Origin: Zunongwangia profunda SM-A87 | GTDB lineage: Bacteria; Bacteroidota; Bacteroidia; Flavobacteriales; Flavobacteriaceae | Length of the DNA: 64,000 nucleotides | Assembly (NCBI RefSeq): GCF_000023465.1 | Contig: NC_014041.1 | Coordinates: 5,013,501-5,077,500, forward strand | Direction of reading: 5' to 3' | Part shown: positions 55,136-64,000 of the stretch, in pieces | How positions within the stretch are numbered: the first letter of the stretch is position 1 | Layout of the letters: each line of letters begins with the position of its first letter | Position numbers and translations under genes: made by a program | Notes under the pieces: generated by a model | Told to the model about the DNA's origin: nothing | What the model saw: the letters and a program-made list of their open reading frames with translations, nothing else | Databases searched by the model: none

Positions 55136-58132
55136 TTAGTTTTTGGGTTGTTCTGAGATTAGTTTGAAATAGTGATTGGATTCCTTGGGTAGTAAGTTTT
55201 TACCTTCTTTAAAATCCTTTTCATTAAAGCTAAATTCAATTTCATTACCCTCAAGTTCCAATATTCGATTGAGTAAAAATGATAATCTATTATCAATTAA
55301 ATGTTGAATACCCTCATCGGTTGTAGCCATAAATATGCTCAACTTCTCATCGAGAATTGTAAATTGAATATTAATAAAATTTTCTTGTGTATATAGTGAT
55401 CGATTTTCTTGCCAATCGTTTTCTAGTTTTAAGAAGCTTGTTTCAAAGAAAAGCTGTTTTTTACCATGATATTCTTCTTGTGTATATTGAGGATCATTTC
55501 GCTGACTTTCAATTTTCTTTTTCATCAACTCCGATTTTTCAAAAGTGAAGAATATTACACCACGGTATTCTCTACGTCTATATAAATCAAAAAACTTTCG
55601 AAACTCCTTTATAGCTGGTCGATTAACTAACCCATGATCATTAACAAATTCAACAAATTCTCTTTTACTACCAAAATCATATTCTATTCCATCTGATAAT
55701 GTAAAACCTTGAATCGACCAAGGTTCTATATTTATACTTTGTACGCAAAGGAGTTCAATATCTTGAGAGGTCCAAAATTCTTTAGTCAGCCTCACTATTT
55801 CACTTTTTATGCTGCCAATTTTACTTAGTTTTTGACCTAAGTGATAGAAGGTGTAATTATTATACCTCCATAGCTTATCTTGGTATTTCCCAAGAAAAGT
55901 CTTATAAATGTCTACGCTAGTTTTAAAAATGTATTCATCTTTTAACCCCCATAAATGATTATTCTGTTTTTCTTCCCATAAGGCGGTCAGCATTCTAATT
56001 CTTGTTTCAAGACTCAAAATTTTATTTTCAAATAAATAATTCTTAATTGTCATTTTTAGGCCATCTTGCTCAGATATATTTTGATCAATAAATCCTTGCA
56101 CTTTTCTTCCTAATTCTTTGAACAGTGTATCTTCATACTGATTGTAATTATTTCTATTATCATATATATAGGCAAGGGTTTCAATAAGCGTTTTAAGTTC
56201 CGCTAATGAATCTGGTTTATAAAAGGTAATCCTATCTAATAATTGTGGTAGTTTATGAGACTCATATTTATCTTTAACAAGTTCCTTTAAAGCATCTCCA
56301 CTATTATTAAATAAATCATGAAACTCATCATCTCCTAAATAATCTTCAAATAAACGCTGTTCAATTATCATATTGAAATTCGATAATTTCTTAATGCTTT
56401 TAGTATCTTTAGTTTCATTTTCTTCTCCAAATAAATAAGCCAAAGTCTTAATAATCAAAACTTTGTCATCATGGGAATAGCGAAAATAATGGTCGTCTTT
56501 ACCATCTTCTAATTTAAAATCTTTATATAGTGAATATTTGTCCAAAATTTTATGATCAAAATTACTTTCATATCGAAAAAAATCAAGTAAATCATAACTG
56601 TTTTCCTGATTTTCATCATGTTCTAAAATGACCACATCCCTCTCTTTGTTATATTTTAAAAGCTTACTTTTATTTTCTTGTAAAATCTTTATAAAGTAAG
56701 GGTATTTTAATTTTAAATATATAAAATTGATAAGGTCCTTTAACTTTATAGCCTCTCCTGTGTAGGAATATTCAAGCGTTATTTGGTTTACTGCTCTTTT
56801 TACATCTCTTAAATTATGAATGTAATCATCAAATAAATTATGCTGATGATTTAAGGCTTCTTGAAGTTCAGTAGGAAATTCACTCCTAAACTGTTGAGTT
56901 TTTTCGGTAAGTAATTCTTTAAAAATGGTTCTCAAACTTTCTTTTCTTATAGCTGGTAAAAAGACCTCTAATTGAAAAAATTTATCTATAAACCTGGCAT
57001 TAAGAATTTCTTGCTTTCCAGTAAGGAGCTTAACAATATATTCTTTATCCATAGCTACAAGAAAAATTACGTTAGTAAAATCTGCACTATTTCGTATCAA
57101 TTTTAATACTTGTAATATTTCTTTAGCGTTTAAGCGATCTAAGTCATCTACAAAAACTATTATTTTTTTTCCGGTTTCTTTTAAGCGCTCATTAATGTCG
57201 TCATACATCTCTTTAGCCGAAGTCTTTTCAAAAGAAGTAATATGTTTTTCAAAAAAATTTAGATTAACTTTATTTTTGTACAGATCAACAAGCCTTTTAG
57301 AATATTCTAAAACTAAATTGGAGAGCTTCCCATTATAAGGCTTTAATTTACTACTTAAAGCTCTAAAAAACTCTTTTATAAGATCTTCTTCCTGATGATT
57401 TAGATAGGGTAGAAAATGTATTATGAGGTAATCATCCAATAAATCCTTATTGAATATTTGATTAAATCGCTCCTTATAAGATAGGTTTGGCTCAAATTTA
57501 TCTAATAACATCTGGATAATGCTTGATTTACCATTACCCCAAGGACCAACAAGTCCAATTGTTAATGATTTTCTACTTTCTTGATTGATTAGAATTTGAT
57601 AAAGTTTTTTTACCACTCGATCATATCCTAACAAATCTCTTTCATCCTTCTCCTTTGGATTATCTGAGGTTAAGCGATATTCTGGCAATAATTTTCGTTG
57701 GATCTTTTTTACAGGTTTGAGAAAAGAATAAAAATGAATTAATAAAAATATGCTTAATGGAATTACCATCAACCAGATATATTCAAAATTAGTATTTAAT
57801 AAACCATGATAATTCCACTTATACTTTTCAGCTTCAAAAAAGAAATATAAGAGCAATACATTTATTGCTAACACACTATTAATTTGTGTATAAGATGCTT
57901 TGTAGACTCTGCGTCTAAATAAATAGATAAACCATAAGCTAAGGCAAAAAGAAGCTATAATAAAAAGAACATCTAATACAGGATTAGAAAAATCTTTAGG
58001 AACTAGTAAAACTTTATCTATTATAGAAACAATCCAAATCTCTTTAGCAAAAAAAACAACTACCAATATAAAAACTATTAGTACTCTGCGAGCTGTAAAG
58101 GTCTTTTCTATTTCCTCTAGGATTCTTTTCAT
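55136..58132 (-). CDS. Membrane-anchored KAP family P-loop NTPase inside the restriction operon
   Basis: A 998-aa protein with four membrane segments in its first 140 residues (about 17-40, 52-72, 85-100, 118-137). A KAP P-loop domain follows, with Walker A GPWGNGKS (196-203), Walker B IIVFVDDLDRL (Asp329-Asp330-x-Asp332) and sensor-type NSADFTNVIFLVAMDKEYIV. A helical C-terminal half of about 500 residues has no recognisable domain. KAP NTPases are found in mobile and defence loci. The gene starts immediately at the hsdM stop and precedes hsdS, so it is embedded in the operon and probably has a joint or back-up anti-phage role. Confidence 0.87.
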   Translation of the reverse strand: MKRILEEIEKTFTARRVLIVFILVVVFFAKEIWIVSIIDKVLLVPKDFSNPVLDVLFIIASFCLSLWFIYLFRRRVYKASYTQINSVLAINVLLLYFFFEAEKYKWNYHGLLNTNFEYIWLMVIPLSIFLLIHFYSFLKPVKKIQRKLLPEYRLTSDNPKEKDERDLLGYDRVVKKLYQILINQESRKSLTIGLVGPWGNGKSSIIQMLLDKFEPNLSYKERFNQIFNKDLLDDYLIIHFLPYLNHQEEDLIKEFFRALSSKLKPYNGKLSNLVLEYSKRLVDLYKNKVNLNFFEKHITSFEKTSAKEMYDDINERLKETGKKIIVFVDDLDRLNAKEILQVLKLIRNSADFTNVIFLVAMDKEYIVKLLTGKQEILNARFIDKFFQLEVFLPAIRKESLRTIFKELLTEKTQQFRSEFPTELQEALNHQHNLFDDYIHNLRDVKRAVNQITLEYSYTGEAIKLKDLINFIYLKLKYPYFIKILQENKSKLLKYNKERDVVILEHDENQENSYDLLDFFRYESNFDHKILDKYSLYKDFKLEDGKDDHYFRYSHDDKVLIIKTLAYLFGEENETKDTKSIKKLSNFNMIIEQRLFEDYLGDDEFHDLFNNSGDALKELVKDKYESHKLPQLLDRITFYKPDSLAELKTLIETLAYIYDNRNNYNQYEDTLFKELGRKVQGFIDQNISEQDGLKMTIKNYLFENKILSLETRIRMLTALWEEKQNNHLWGLKDEYIFKTSVDIYKTFLGKYQDKLWRYNNYTFYHLGQKLSKIGSIKSEIVRLTKEFWTSQDIELLCVQSINIEPWSIQGFTLSDGIEYDFGSKREFVEFVNDHGLVNRPAIKEFRKFFDLYRRREYRGVIFFTFEKSELMKKKIESQRNDPQYTQEEYHGKKQLFFETSFLKLENDWQENRSLYTQENFINIQFTILDEKLSIFMATTDEGIQHLIDNRLSFLLNRILELEGNEIEFSFNEKDFKEGKNLLPKESNHYFKLISEQPKN

Positions 58133-59755
58133 TTAAAACTTCTCAAAATTGGCCAAAATCTCCTTTTGTAAACGATCTCCTTCTGCAAACTGCTGTTTTA
58201 ACTGCTTTTGTAAGCTTTGCATTTTTTCTTCAAAAGGGATGCCGTCGTCTTCTACTGCTTCGGCACCTACATAAATACCGGGAGTGAGTTTGTAGTCTTG
58301 GTTTTGTACTTCTTCCAAAGTAGCGCTGTAGGAGAAGCCGTCGGTGTTTTTATACTCGTTATGAGACCCTGAAACAAGTTCAGGCTGACGTTCGGCGTCA
58401 TTACGCCAGGCATGGTAGGTGTCGGTGATTTTGTTAATGTCCTGCTCGTTAAATACACGCAACTTGCGGCTTTCCATCGTTCCCATTTTACTGGTATCTA
58501 TAAATAGGATTTCACCAGTACGTTTGCGGTGTATCCCATCTTTACCGTCGCGATTTTTACTCAGAATAAAAATACAAGCTGGGATTCCGGTGGTTAAGAA
58601 CAGCTTGTCCGGTAGGCGCACAATACAGTCTACCATATTTTTTTCTACCATCAACTGGCGTACATTCTTTTCGCCTTTGTTGTTAGAGGTCATTGCGCCG
58701 TTTGCCATCACTACTGCCGCAGTACCTTTGTCGCTCAGGTGATGCCAAAAGGTTTGCATCCACATATAATTGGCATTCCCATCTGTAGTAAATTCTTCTT
58801 TGGGGCCAAAGAGTCTGGGATCATTCTCGGGTAAATCTTCGGGATGCCATTGGCTTACATTAAAAGGGGGGTTGACGATTATAAAGTCGGCCTTCAAATC
58901 AGGGAACTTATCTTGCAATAGCGAATCCCCCAAACGCACATCAAACGAAAGATCACGTAAAGCCAGGTTCATTTTACACAGTCGCAAAGTGCCGTCATAG
59001 CGCTCCTGCCCATAAATCGAGATGTTCTTTTTATCCCCGCCGTGGGCTTGTAAGAATTTCAGCGACTGTACAAACATCCCTCCCGACCCACAAGCGGCAT
59101 CAAAGATCTTACCTTCATAGGGTTCAATAAGTTCTACCAAAAGCCGTACAATACTGCCCGGCGTAAAGAATTGCCCCGCACCCGAGCCTTCGGCAATTGC
59201 AAACTTACCAATGTAATATTCATAAACGCGACCTAAAATATCACTATCGGGGTTTTCCTTTTCGGAGAGTTTGGGATTCGATAATAAATTGATCAATCCC
59301 GCCACCTGTTTTGCCGTCAACTGACTTTTTACAAAAATACGGGGTAAAATTCCCTTAAGATCCGGTCTGTTGGCTGCAAGGGTTTCATCAAGTATATCAA
59401 ACGCCTCGTCTACCAGCACTTTGATGTTATCCTGCTCGGCATTGTCCTGCAGGTATTGAAAAGTGGCTTTTTCGGGGATGATGTACACGTTTTTAGACAG
59501 GTATTCATCCGGGTCTTCTAAAACATAGTTTTGTTCCTCCTCATCTAACGTATAATAATCAGATGTCTGATCATTCAATTTCTTTTTAATCTCATCTTTT
59601 CGCATTTCATAACGCTCTGAGATATGTTTTAAAAAGATCAAGGGAAGTATATAGTCTTTATATTGATTTTCGGCTACAGCACCCCGAAGTTCGTTTGCTG
59701 CTTTCCAAAGTTCCTGCTCAAAATTGATGTCTGCCTTGGTAGTATTCTTTGCCAT
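58133..59755 (-). CDS. hsdM: Type I restriction enzyme, DNA methyltransferase subunit
   Basis: A 540-aa N6-adenine methyltransferase. An N-terminal helical HsdM_N domain (about 8-150) precedes the catalytic domain with the SAM-binding motif DAACGSGG (219-226) and catalytic NPPF (295-298). It is the first gene of the operon. Residues about 453-470 contain ERQPELVSGSHNEY, which reads like a translated dispersed palindrome (DNA 58362-58400) inserted in frame between YHAWRN and GFSYSATLEEV, a junction that is shorter in typical HsdM proteins. The insertion is in a surface-like linker near the C-terminus, so activity may be kept. Confidence 0.94.
   Translation of the reverse strand: MAKNTTKADINFEQELWKAANELRGAVAENQYKDYILPLIFLKHISERYEMRKDEIKKKLNDQTSDYYTLDEEEQNYVLEDPDEYLSKNVYIIPEKATFQYLQDNAEQDNIKVLVDEAFDILDETLAANRPDLKGILPRIFVKSQLTAKQVAGLINLLSNPKLSEKENPDSDILGRVYEYYIGKFAIAEGSGAGQFFTPGSIVRLLVELIEPYEGKIFDAACGSGGMFVQSLKFLQAHGGDKKNISIYGQERYDGTLRLCKMNLALRDLSFDVRLGDSLLQDKFPDLKADFIIVNPPFNVSQWHPEDLPENDPRLFGPKEEFTTDGNANYMWMQTFWHHLSDKGTAAVVMANGAMTSNNKGEKNVRQLMVEKNMVDCIVRLPDKLFLTTGIPACIFILSKNRDGKDGIHRKRTGEILFIDTSKMGTMESRKLRVFNEQDINKITDTYHAWRNDAERQPELVSGSHNEYKNTDGFSYSATLEEVQNQDYKLTPGIYVGAEAVEDDGIPFEEKMQSLQKQLKQQFAEGDRLQKEILANFEKF
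58362..58400. repeat. Dispersed palindrome inserted in hsdM
   Basis: CCTGAA-ACAAG-TTCAGG (58368-58384) within gagaccctgaaacaagttcaggctgac resembles an intergenic palindrome common in Bacteroidota. Here it is inside the hsdM coding region, kept in frame, and encodes the peptide ERQPELVSGSHN. Confidence 0.55.
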
Positions 59756-59868
59756 ATTGAGTGTTGGAAATCCTTTTATTTTATTGTCAGATACTCAAAA
59801 ATACAATTTACTATGGAATTTCTTAGCTTCTCTAAATAATTAAACTCCTTAAACTTGAAAAACTGTTT

Positions 59869-60933
59869 TTAATAAAAACCTTCCCGATAAAACTCTTCCC
59901 GTAACTCATAAGCTAATTGATTGATATAACGGAGATCCGGTTTTTCGGGTAAGTCGGATTTTTTAAAGGCCTCTTCCAGTTGAGCTTGTAGTTCATTTGC
60001 TTGAGCCAAAAGGGTTTCATAAGCAAATTTTCCGCTTTTAATTTCCAAAAGAAAATCGCGGTTGGGACGTTGTACGTTAATTTGTTTTTCTCTTGCAATT
60101 TCCAGCGCCATTTCTAACAATCTGAAGGTATGCATCATATTTTTAGCATCGTAGTGCTTTCCGTGGTTTTGGGTGGTTTGGTAGCGGTCTTCATTTCGAT
60201 GCTTTACCCAATCCCAGTATTCTTTATATTCCTTGCAATAACTGGAATAGCCGTCTTTATTAAAGTAAAACAGCCCCTGCTGCTTTTCTTCTTTGGGAAT
60301 AGCACTTAAACTAAGCTCGTTGGATTGCTCGTGCTGTATAATGCCTTTATAGCCTAACTGCTCACTGTAAAATAAGCCGTACATATCTTTCATATGTGGA
60401 ATATTGATGAGTCCGCAGTATTCCTGTTTCCAGTTTTTTAAGGATAAATAATCCAGTAAGGGAATCGCTCCCTGTTCGTAATTTACATAACAGAAAGATA
60501 GGACGCTCTTGCGTTCTTTTTCCACCGGATTAACGATCTTTTTCTTTAGGCCTTTGGCTTTTTTTATCTGGGAAATGGCAAATTTCCCAAAGGTATTTTT
60601 ACAAAGTTTCGATAGGATACGCTTGGCATCGATACGCTCTAATAGCGGATGTTTATAACGCACGGCAGATGGCGGCGTATTCAGCAGTTCTAAAATATTG
60701 GGATTATTCACCGAAAGTAACTCTAGGTAACGCCCCAATTCGTAATACACGATATCATTAGTAGCATTGCTCACTTGCGGGATATACTCTAATCCATAAA
60801 AATCTTTTTTGGGCAAGATAAACACGCCTTTTATATCGGTATCAGATGCCGGTGTATCTAACCCATAAGCTCTGCTTCCGCTAATACATTCTAAGATAAT
60901 AAGCTTTTGCTGCTTTAAATCTTCAATCGTCAT
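59869..60933 (-). CDS. DNA-polymerase-beta-like nucleotidyltransferase (COG3541/RlaP type)
   Basis: A 354-aa cytoplasmic protein. The nucleotidyltransferase signature is ISGSRAYG (Gly19-Ser20) with the metal-binding pair Asp31 and Asp33 in ASDTDIKGVF. A third acid may lie in DIVYYELGRYLELL. The C-terminal 200 residues are helical with DAKNMMHTFRLLEMA, typical of the COG3541 family, members of which are linked to RNA repair (RNA-ligase-associated). No RNA ligase gene is seen nearby. It overlaps the end of the next protein's gene by 11 nt, which implies coupled translation. Confidence 0.82.
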   Translation of the reverse strand: MTIEDLKQQKLIILECISGSRAYGLDTPASDTDIKGVFILPKKDFYGLEYIPQVSNATNDIVYYELGRYLELLSVNNPNILELLNTPPSAVRYKHPLLERIDAKRILSKLCKNTFGKFAISQIKKAKGLKKKIVNPVEKERKSVLSFCYVNYEQGAIPLLDYLSLKNWKQEYCGLINIPHMKDMYGLFYSEQLGYKGIIQHEQSNELSLSAIPKEEKQQGLFYFNKDGYSSYCKEYKEYWDWVKHRNEDRYQTTQNHGKHYDAKNMMHTFRLLEMALEIAREKQINVQRPNRDFLLEIKSGKFAYETLLAQANELQAQLEEAFKKSDLPEKPDLRYINQLAYELREEFYREGFY

Positions 60934-61699
60934 ACCGGTGTACCATTGTTAGAAAGAACGCATCCAGCTCGTTAAAACTACCGTTGGAAGCCGGTAAGGA
61001 TTTTCGCTGGGCTTCAGCACGTTCTACACAGGAATGCATCAATGCAAAGAGGGGCGCTTCTCCTTCGTGCAAATAGCTTTCACTTTGGACGGCTTTTAAG
61101 GCGATTAGTTCTTCAATCCTGTTAACAAGCTGTTTTTCTAAAGGTAAGCCTGCCAGCATTTTCCTAAATTCTATAGGCGGCATTTGTTCTTTTTCGACAA
61201 TCCATTTACAGGCCATCGCCGAACGTAGGGCGTAAAAGAATTTTTTAAGTTTATAGCTTTCGGTACTTTCCAGCTCGTCCAGGAACTTTTTAGCCATGCT
61301 CAGGTAATGATGAATCGTGGCAATTCTGGAATACTGGGTAGTGGCCAATTGCTGAATTTCCTTTACAAAGTCTTTATCGGCTTTATAGATGATTGGGGAC
61401 TGGATCCGTTCCAACAAAGGCGGATTGGACTTTTGGAGAAGTCGTAACGACTTGCGTATATCCCAGCCGGTGATATCAATCTCGTTATTCTCGAACATAA
61501 AATCCAGGCTATCCTTTTTCTCGGTCAGCGATAAATACCAGTCTTTGGGATGGATATAGATAATTCGGATATCAAAATCACTATCGGACGAAGGAAATCC
61601 CCAGGCACGGGAACCGGTCTCGCAGGCCAACAGAATTTTTATTTGATGTTCTTGCTCGATCCTTTCTAAATACTGACTAATTTTTTGATGCATTTCCAT
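60923..61699 (-). CDS. DNA-polymerase-beta-like nucleotidyltransferase (COG3541-like), partner
   Basis: A 258-aa nucleotidyltransferase-domain protein. The signature is ETGSRAWGF (Gly29-Ser30) with Asp39, Asp41 and Asp43 in SSDSDFDIRIIY, of which two bind metal. The downstream helical part contains KLKKFFYALRSAMACKWI, as in COG3541 proteins. It is upstream in the pair and its stop overlaps the start of the longer paralogue. Two different members side by side suggest a heteromeric or sequential enzyme pair modifying RNA or protein. The substrate is not deducible. Confidence 0.82.
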   Translation of the reverse strand: MEMHQKISQYLERIEQEHQIKILLACETGSRAWGFPSSDSDFDIRIIYIHPKDWYLSLTEKKDSLDFMFENNEIDITGWDIRKSLRLLQKSNPPLLERIQSPIIYKADKDFVKEIQQLATTQYSRIATIHHYLSMAKKFLDELESTESYKLKKFFYALRSAMACKWIVEKEQMPPIEFRKMLAGLPLEKQLVNRIEELIALKAVQSESYLHEGEAPLFALMHSCVERAEAQRKSLPASNGSFNELDAFFLTMVHRYDD

Positions 61700-62064
61700 T
61701 ATAAGTCCCGGTAGTTTATTTTTACTTGTTAGCCTGATAACTGATAACGAAAATAGGGAAAATCGGGGAATTTAAGGAGAGAGAATGGGAAGCAGCTGCA
61801 TAAAAATAAGCTCGTATCATTCAGCGATTTATACTCATTTAGATTTTTACTGGAGCTATAAAATAGTGTTGTTGAAGGTACCTGGAATACAGAACAAATA
61901 TGGTTTAAGCTTATTAGCGCAGGATTTATCCGCTAACCGAGATTACATGCGCTGGTGCCGATAGTTATCGGGATGTCTCGTTTTAAAAATTCCTTGTTCA
62001 AATTAAATGCTTCGTGGGCCTATCCCGAAGATCCTTACTTCTTGCCCGGTAAAATTCATTTGCT
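61700..62064. other. Intergenic region with dispersed palindrome
   Basis: 365 nt with no convincing gene. A 59-codon frame (61785-61964, +) has an AAGGAGAG sequence before its ATG but ends inside the palindrome. It is composed of unremarkable sequence and is considered spurious. The palindrome CCGATAGTTATCGGGA at 61958-61973 is the reverse complement of the one at 1906-1923. Confidence 0.45.
61958..61973. repeat. Short dispersed palindrome, second copy
   Basis: CCGATAGTTATCGGGA is the reverse complement of most of the element at 1906-1923. Two copies 60 kb apart in unrelated intergenic regions confirm that it is a dispersed family. Confidence 0.6.
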
Positions 62065-62796
62065 TTAAAGGCTTAATTGCTCTTTAAATAAGTAGGACTG
62101 CCTTCTTGAAATTTCCACTTCGTCTCCGGAATTCATTTCGATTTTTAGTTTTCCGTTAAACCAGGACACCACTTTTTTAACCTGATTGATATTGATTAGC
62201 TGCTGCCTGTTGGCTCTAAAAAAAATATCGTTTGGTAATTTTTCTTCGATTTTACCCAGGGATTTATAGATGAGTGGTTTATTGTTTTCAAAAAAAACAC
62301 GGGTATAGTTTCCCACAATTTCAAACATAAAGATATCCTGAATCTTTACCAGCCAGCATTTTTCTCCGTCCTTTATAAAGATTTGCTTATCCAGGCGTAA
62401 AGCATTCTCATTTTTAGGATCTAAGGTTTCATTATGCCTCCCTTTTTCGAGCACTTTTTCTATAGACAGCGCAAAACGATTAGGGTTAATGGGTTTTAGT
62501 AAATAATCAAAGGTATTATACTCAAACGATTTGATCGCATATTCATCAAATGCGGTGGTAAAAATAGTTACGGGTACTTCATCTAACATTTCTAATAACT
62601 CAAACCCATCTTTCTCTGGCATATTGATATCCAGAAAAAGCAGATCTGGATTGCTTGCTGTGATCAAACTAAACCCCTCATCTACATTTGCGGCTTCGCC
62701 AATAAGTTCTATTTCTTTATGGGAATTTAGAAGTTCTTTTAGCTCGTTTCTAGCTAAACGAGAATCTTCAACAATAACTGCTTTTAAGGTTTTCAT
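62065..62796 (-). CDS. LytTR family response regulator
   Basis: A 243-aa transcription factor. The receiver domain (1-120) has the acidic pair at 10-11 (IVEDSR) and the phosphorylated Asp56 in LFLDINMPEKDGF. The LytTR DNA-binding domain (about 140-240) has KIQDIFMFEIVGNYTRVFF and FFRANRQQLININ. Its start overlaps the end of the kinase gene by 4 nt (ATGA), so the two are translationally coupled. This pair is distinct from the one at 42659-45038, with only general family similarity. Confidence 0.93.
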   Translation of the reverse strand: MKTLKAVIVEDSRLARNELKELLNSHKEIELIGEAANVDEGFSLITASNPDLLFLDINMPEKDGFELLEMLDEVPVTIFTTAFDEYAIKSFEYNTFDYLLKPINPNRFALSIEKVLEKGRHNETLDPKNENALRLDKQIFIKDGEKCWLVKIQDIFMFEIVGNYTRVFFENNKPLIYKSLGKIEEKLPNDIFFRANRQQLININQVKKVVSWFNGKLKIEMNSGDEVEISRRQSYLFKEQLSL

Positions 62797-63872
62797 ACTA
62801 TTGGGATGTTAATTGAGGCTATCACTTTATGTTCTATCTCCTGTAAATTAAAGGTCGCTTTTTCACCATAGAGCAATGCCAGGCGCTGTTTTATATTTTC
62901 TAAACCCAGTTGAGTGCTCTTATGGCCGGTTCTTATTGTTCCCGTATTGGTCACTTTTATCTGTAATTGGCTATCTTTTATTAGCGTGGAAAGCACTATT
63001 AGCCCCCCTTCTTTTAAACTGGAGATTCCATGCTTAATGGCATTTTCGATAAGCATCTGTATAATCATAGGAGGGATTAATTTCGTTAAGGATGCTTTGT
63101 CTATATCTTCTTTAAAGATAAGACGATCCTCCAGCTGAATTTTGGAGATGGCAATAAAATTTCTAACCATATCTAATTCGTCTTCTAATGCTATAGCATC
63201 TACATTGCTTTTGGTTAAAGAATAGCGTAAGGTTTCTGATAGGCTGGTAAGCATATTTCTGGCTCTTGGAACATCTTCTAACATTAAACCACGAATATTA
63301 TTTAGGCTGTTAAACATAAAATGCGGATTAATTTGTCCCTTAAGGGTATTTAATTGAGATTCTTTAAGATTAGATTCCAGTTTCAATCTAATCTCCCTGC
63401 TATTGTTAAGTTCCATTAGTCCTTTTATCGCCACATAGAATACCGTCCAAATCGTGAAATAGATAAAATAGTTCAGGATAAAAATCATATTGTTTTTTAA
63501 ACCCTGAGAGGTATGTTCTAACACATCTGTCCTGTTATAAACATAGGTATATATAAGTTCTATATATACTTCGTAAACCAGGTAGAAAAGAACCGTCGTT
63601 GTTAACAGGAAGCCCAGGCTAATAAATAAGTGCTTTAACCGAATCGCATCAAATTGAATACATTTGTTTAAAAGCCTTTTTAACTGATGGGTGAAAAAAA
63701 TGGATAACAGAATCACTACAGAAAAATCCAGAACAACCTGCCAGGCTTTTAATTGTAACTCGTTACTACCGGCCCAATAACTAAAAGCCATAACTCCCGA
63801 CAGGAAGGACCAGAAAACAACCTGAATGATCCAGTAGGCTATTGTTTTTGAGTTCACGTGAATTAATTTCAA
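62793..63872 (-). CDS. LytS-like sensor histidine kinase, four membrane segments
   Basis: A 359-aa kinase with four N-terminal membrane segments (about 12-30, 45-62, 80-105, 128-150) and no large sensor domain. The His_kinase domain follows with His184 in NPHFMFNSLNNIRG and the ATPase domain has IQMLIENAIKHGIS and LGLENIKQRLALLYG. The frame begins at a TTG (63872) that overlaps the preceding stop as TTGA. A GTG five codons later is an alternative. It forms an operon with the regulator downstream and the membrane protein upstream. Confidence 0.9.
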   Translation of the reverse strand: MKLIHVNSKTIAYWIIQVVFWSFLSGVMAFSYWAGSNELQLKAWQVVLDFSVVILLSIFFTHQLKRLLNKCIQFDAIRLKHLFISLGFLLTTTVLFYLVYEVYIELIYTYVYNRTDVLEHTSQGLKNNMIFILNYFIYFTIWTVFYVAIKGLMELNNSREIRLKLESNLKESQLNTLKGQINPHFMFNSLNNIRGLMLEDVPRARNMLTSLSETLRYSLTKSNVDAIALEDELDMVRNFIAISKIQLEDRLIFKEDIDKASLTKLIPPMIIQMLIENAIKHGISSLKEGGLIVLSTLIKDSQLQIKVTNTGTIRTGHKSTQLGLENIKQRLALLYGEKATFNLQEIEHKVIASINIPIV

Positions 63873-64000
63873 ATAAGTGATGTTTCGGTGGTTGCTAAGT
63901 GATTTACCTGGGATTCTATTTCCTTTACTTCATTTTTGATTTTTTGAAACAGAAAATTACCCAATACGATAAAGAGATACGTAAATACCATAAAACCAAG
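63869..64000 (-). CDS. C-terminus of a small membrane protein (start outside window)
   Basis: The minus strand is open from the window edge to a TGA at 63869-63871, giving 43 residues with a membrane segment (GFMVFTYLFIVLGNFLFQ) and a polar tail (KIKNEVKEIESQVNHL). The stop overlaps the TTG start of the kinase gene, so it is probably cotranscribed. It could be a DUF2975-like or similar integral membrane protein that modulates the kinase, but too little is visible to name it. Confidence 0.6.
   Translation of the reverse strand, partial: LGFMVFTYLFIVLGNFLFQKIKNEVKEIESQVNHLATTETSLI

Noticed and set aside
61785..61964. 59-codon reading frame with an AAGGAGAG before its ATG
   Set aside because: It ends inside a dispersed palindrome, has no recognisable features, and Shine-Dalgarno sequences are not informative in this phylum.

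Overview
The window looks like chromosomal DNA of a low-GC marine or soil Bacteroidota, most likely a member of the Flavobacteriaceae. The evidence is three SusC/SusD pairs, a hybrid two-component sensor, two LytS/LytTR pairs, MacB-like permease arrays, general lack of Shine-Dalgarno sequences, and short dispersed intergenic palindromes typical of that family. No rRNA, tRNA or conventional CRISPR array was seen.

Layout. 1-9017 (+): an ABC exporter cluster with three FtsX/MacB-type permeases (the first cut by the window edge), one ATPase and a TolC-like outer-membrane protein. 9018-10032: dispersed repeats, a GNAT acetyltransferase and a bidirectional terminator. 10033-20344 (-): polysaccharide utilisation locus 1 (susC, susD, DUF3823 lipoprotein, GH30, GH43, GH97), with a divergent hybrid two-component regulator (20890-24966, +). 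24967-26011: a gene-free kilobase with a decayed outer-membrane-protein remnant and several inverted repeats. 26012-33419 (+): PUL 2 (susC, susD, a Tat-exported Gfo/Idh/MocA oxidoreductase and a DUF1080 lipoprotein), an oxidative 3-keto-glycoside type of locus. 33511-35272 (-): two lipoproteins. 35364-45038 (-): a peptide-uptake-like locus with a LytTR regulator, LytS-type kinase, large secreted zinc metalloprotease, susC and susD, plus a candidate LytTR operator.

45301-47473 (-) is the most remarkable part: an ECF-type sigma factor with an extra C-terminal domain, 2 nt upstream of a nuclease-dead TnpB/Cas12f-like protein. That protein has lost the first two RuvC acidic residues and stops before the zinc finger and the third. 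It is followed by two tandem copies of a structured scaffold of about 90 nt, the first overlapping the end of the gene. Each scaffold copy runs at its 3' side into a different sequence, as expected of guide RNAs. The best reading is an RNA-guided transcription activator, in which the guide positions dCas12f and the sigma factor recruits RNA polymerase. A divergent XRE regulator (47923-48174, +) and an IS110-family element with a candidate bridge RNA (about 48310-49582) lie next to it.

49583-61699 (-): a small secreted protein, then a defence island (GIY-YIG-like protein, hsdR, hsdS, a membrane KAP NTPase and hsdM of a type I restriction-modification system) and two overlapping DNA-polymerase-beta-like nucleotidyltransferases. 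62065-64000 (-): a LytTR regulator, its kinase, and the end of a membrane protein cut by the window.
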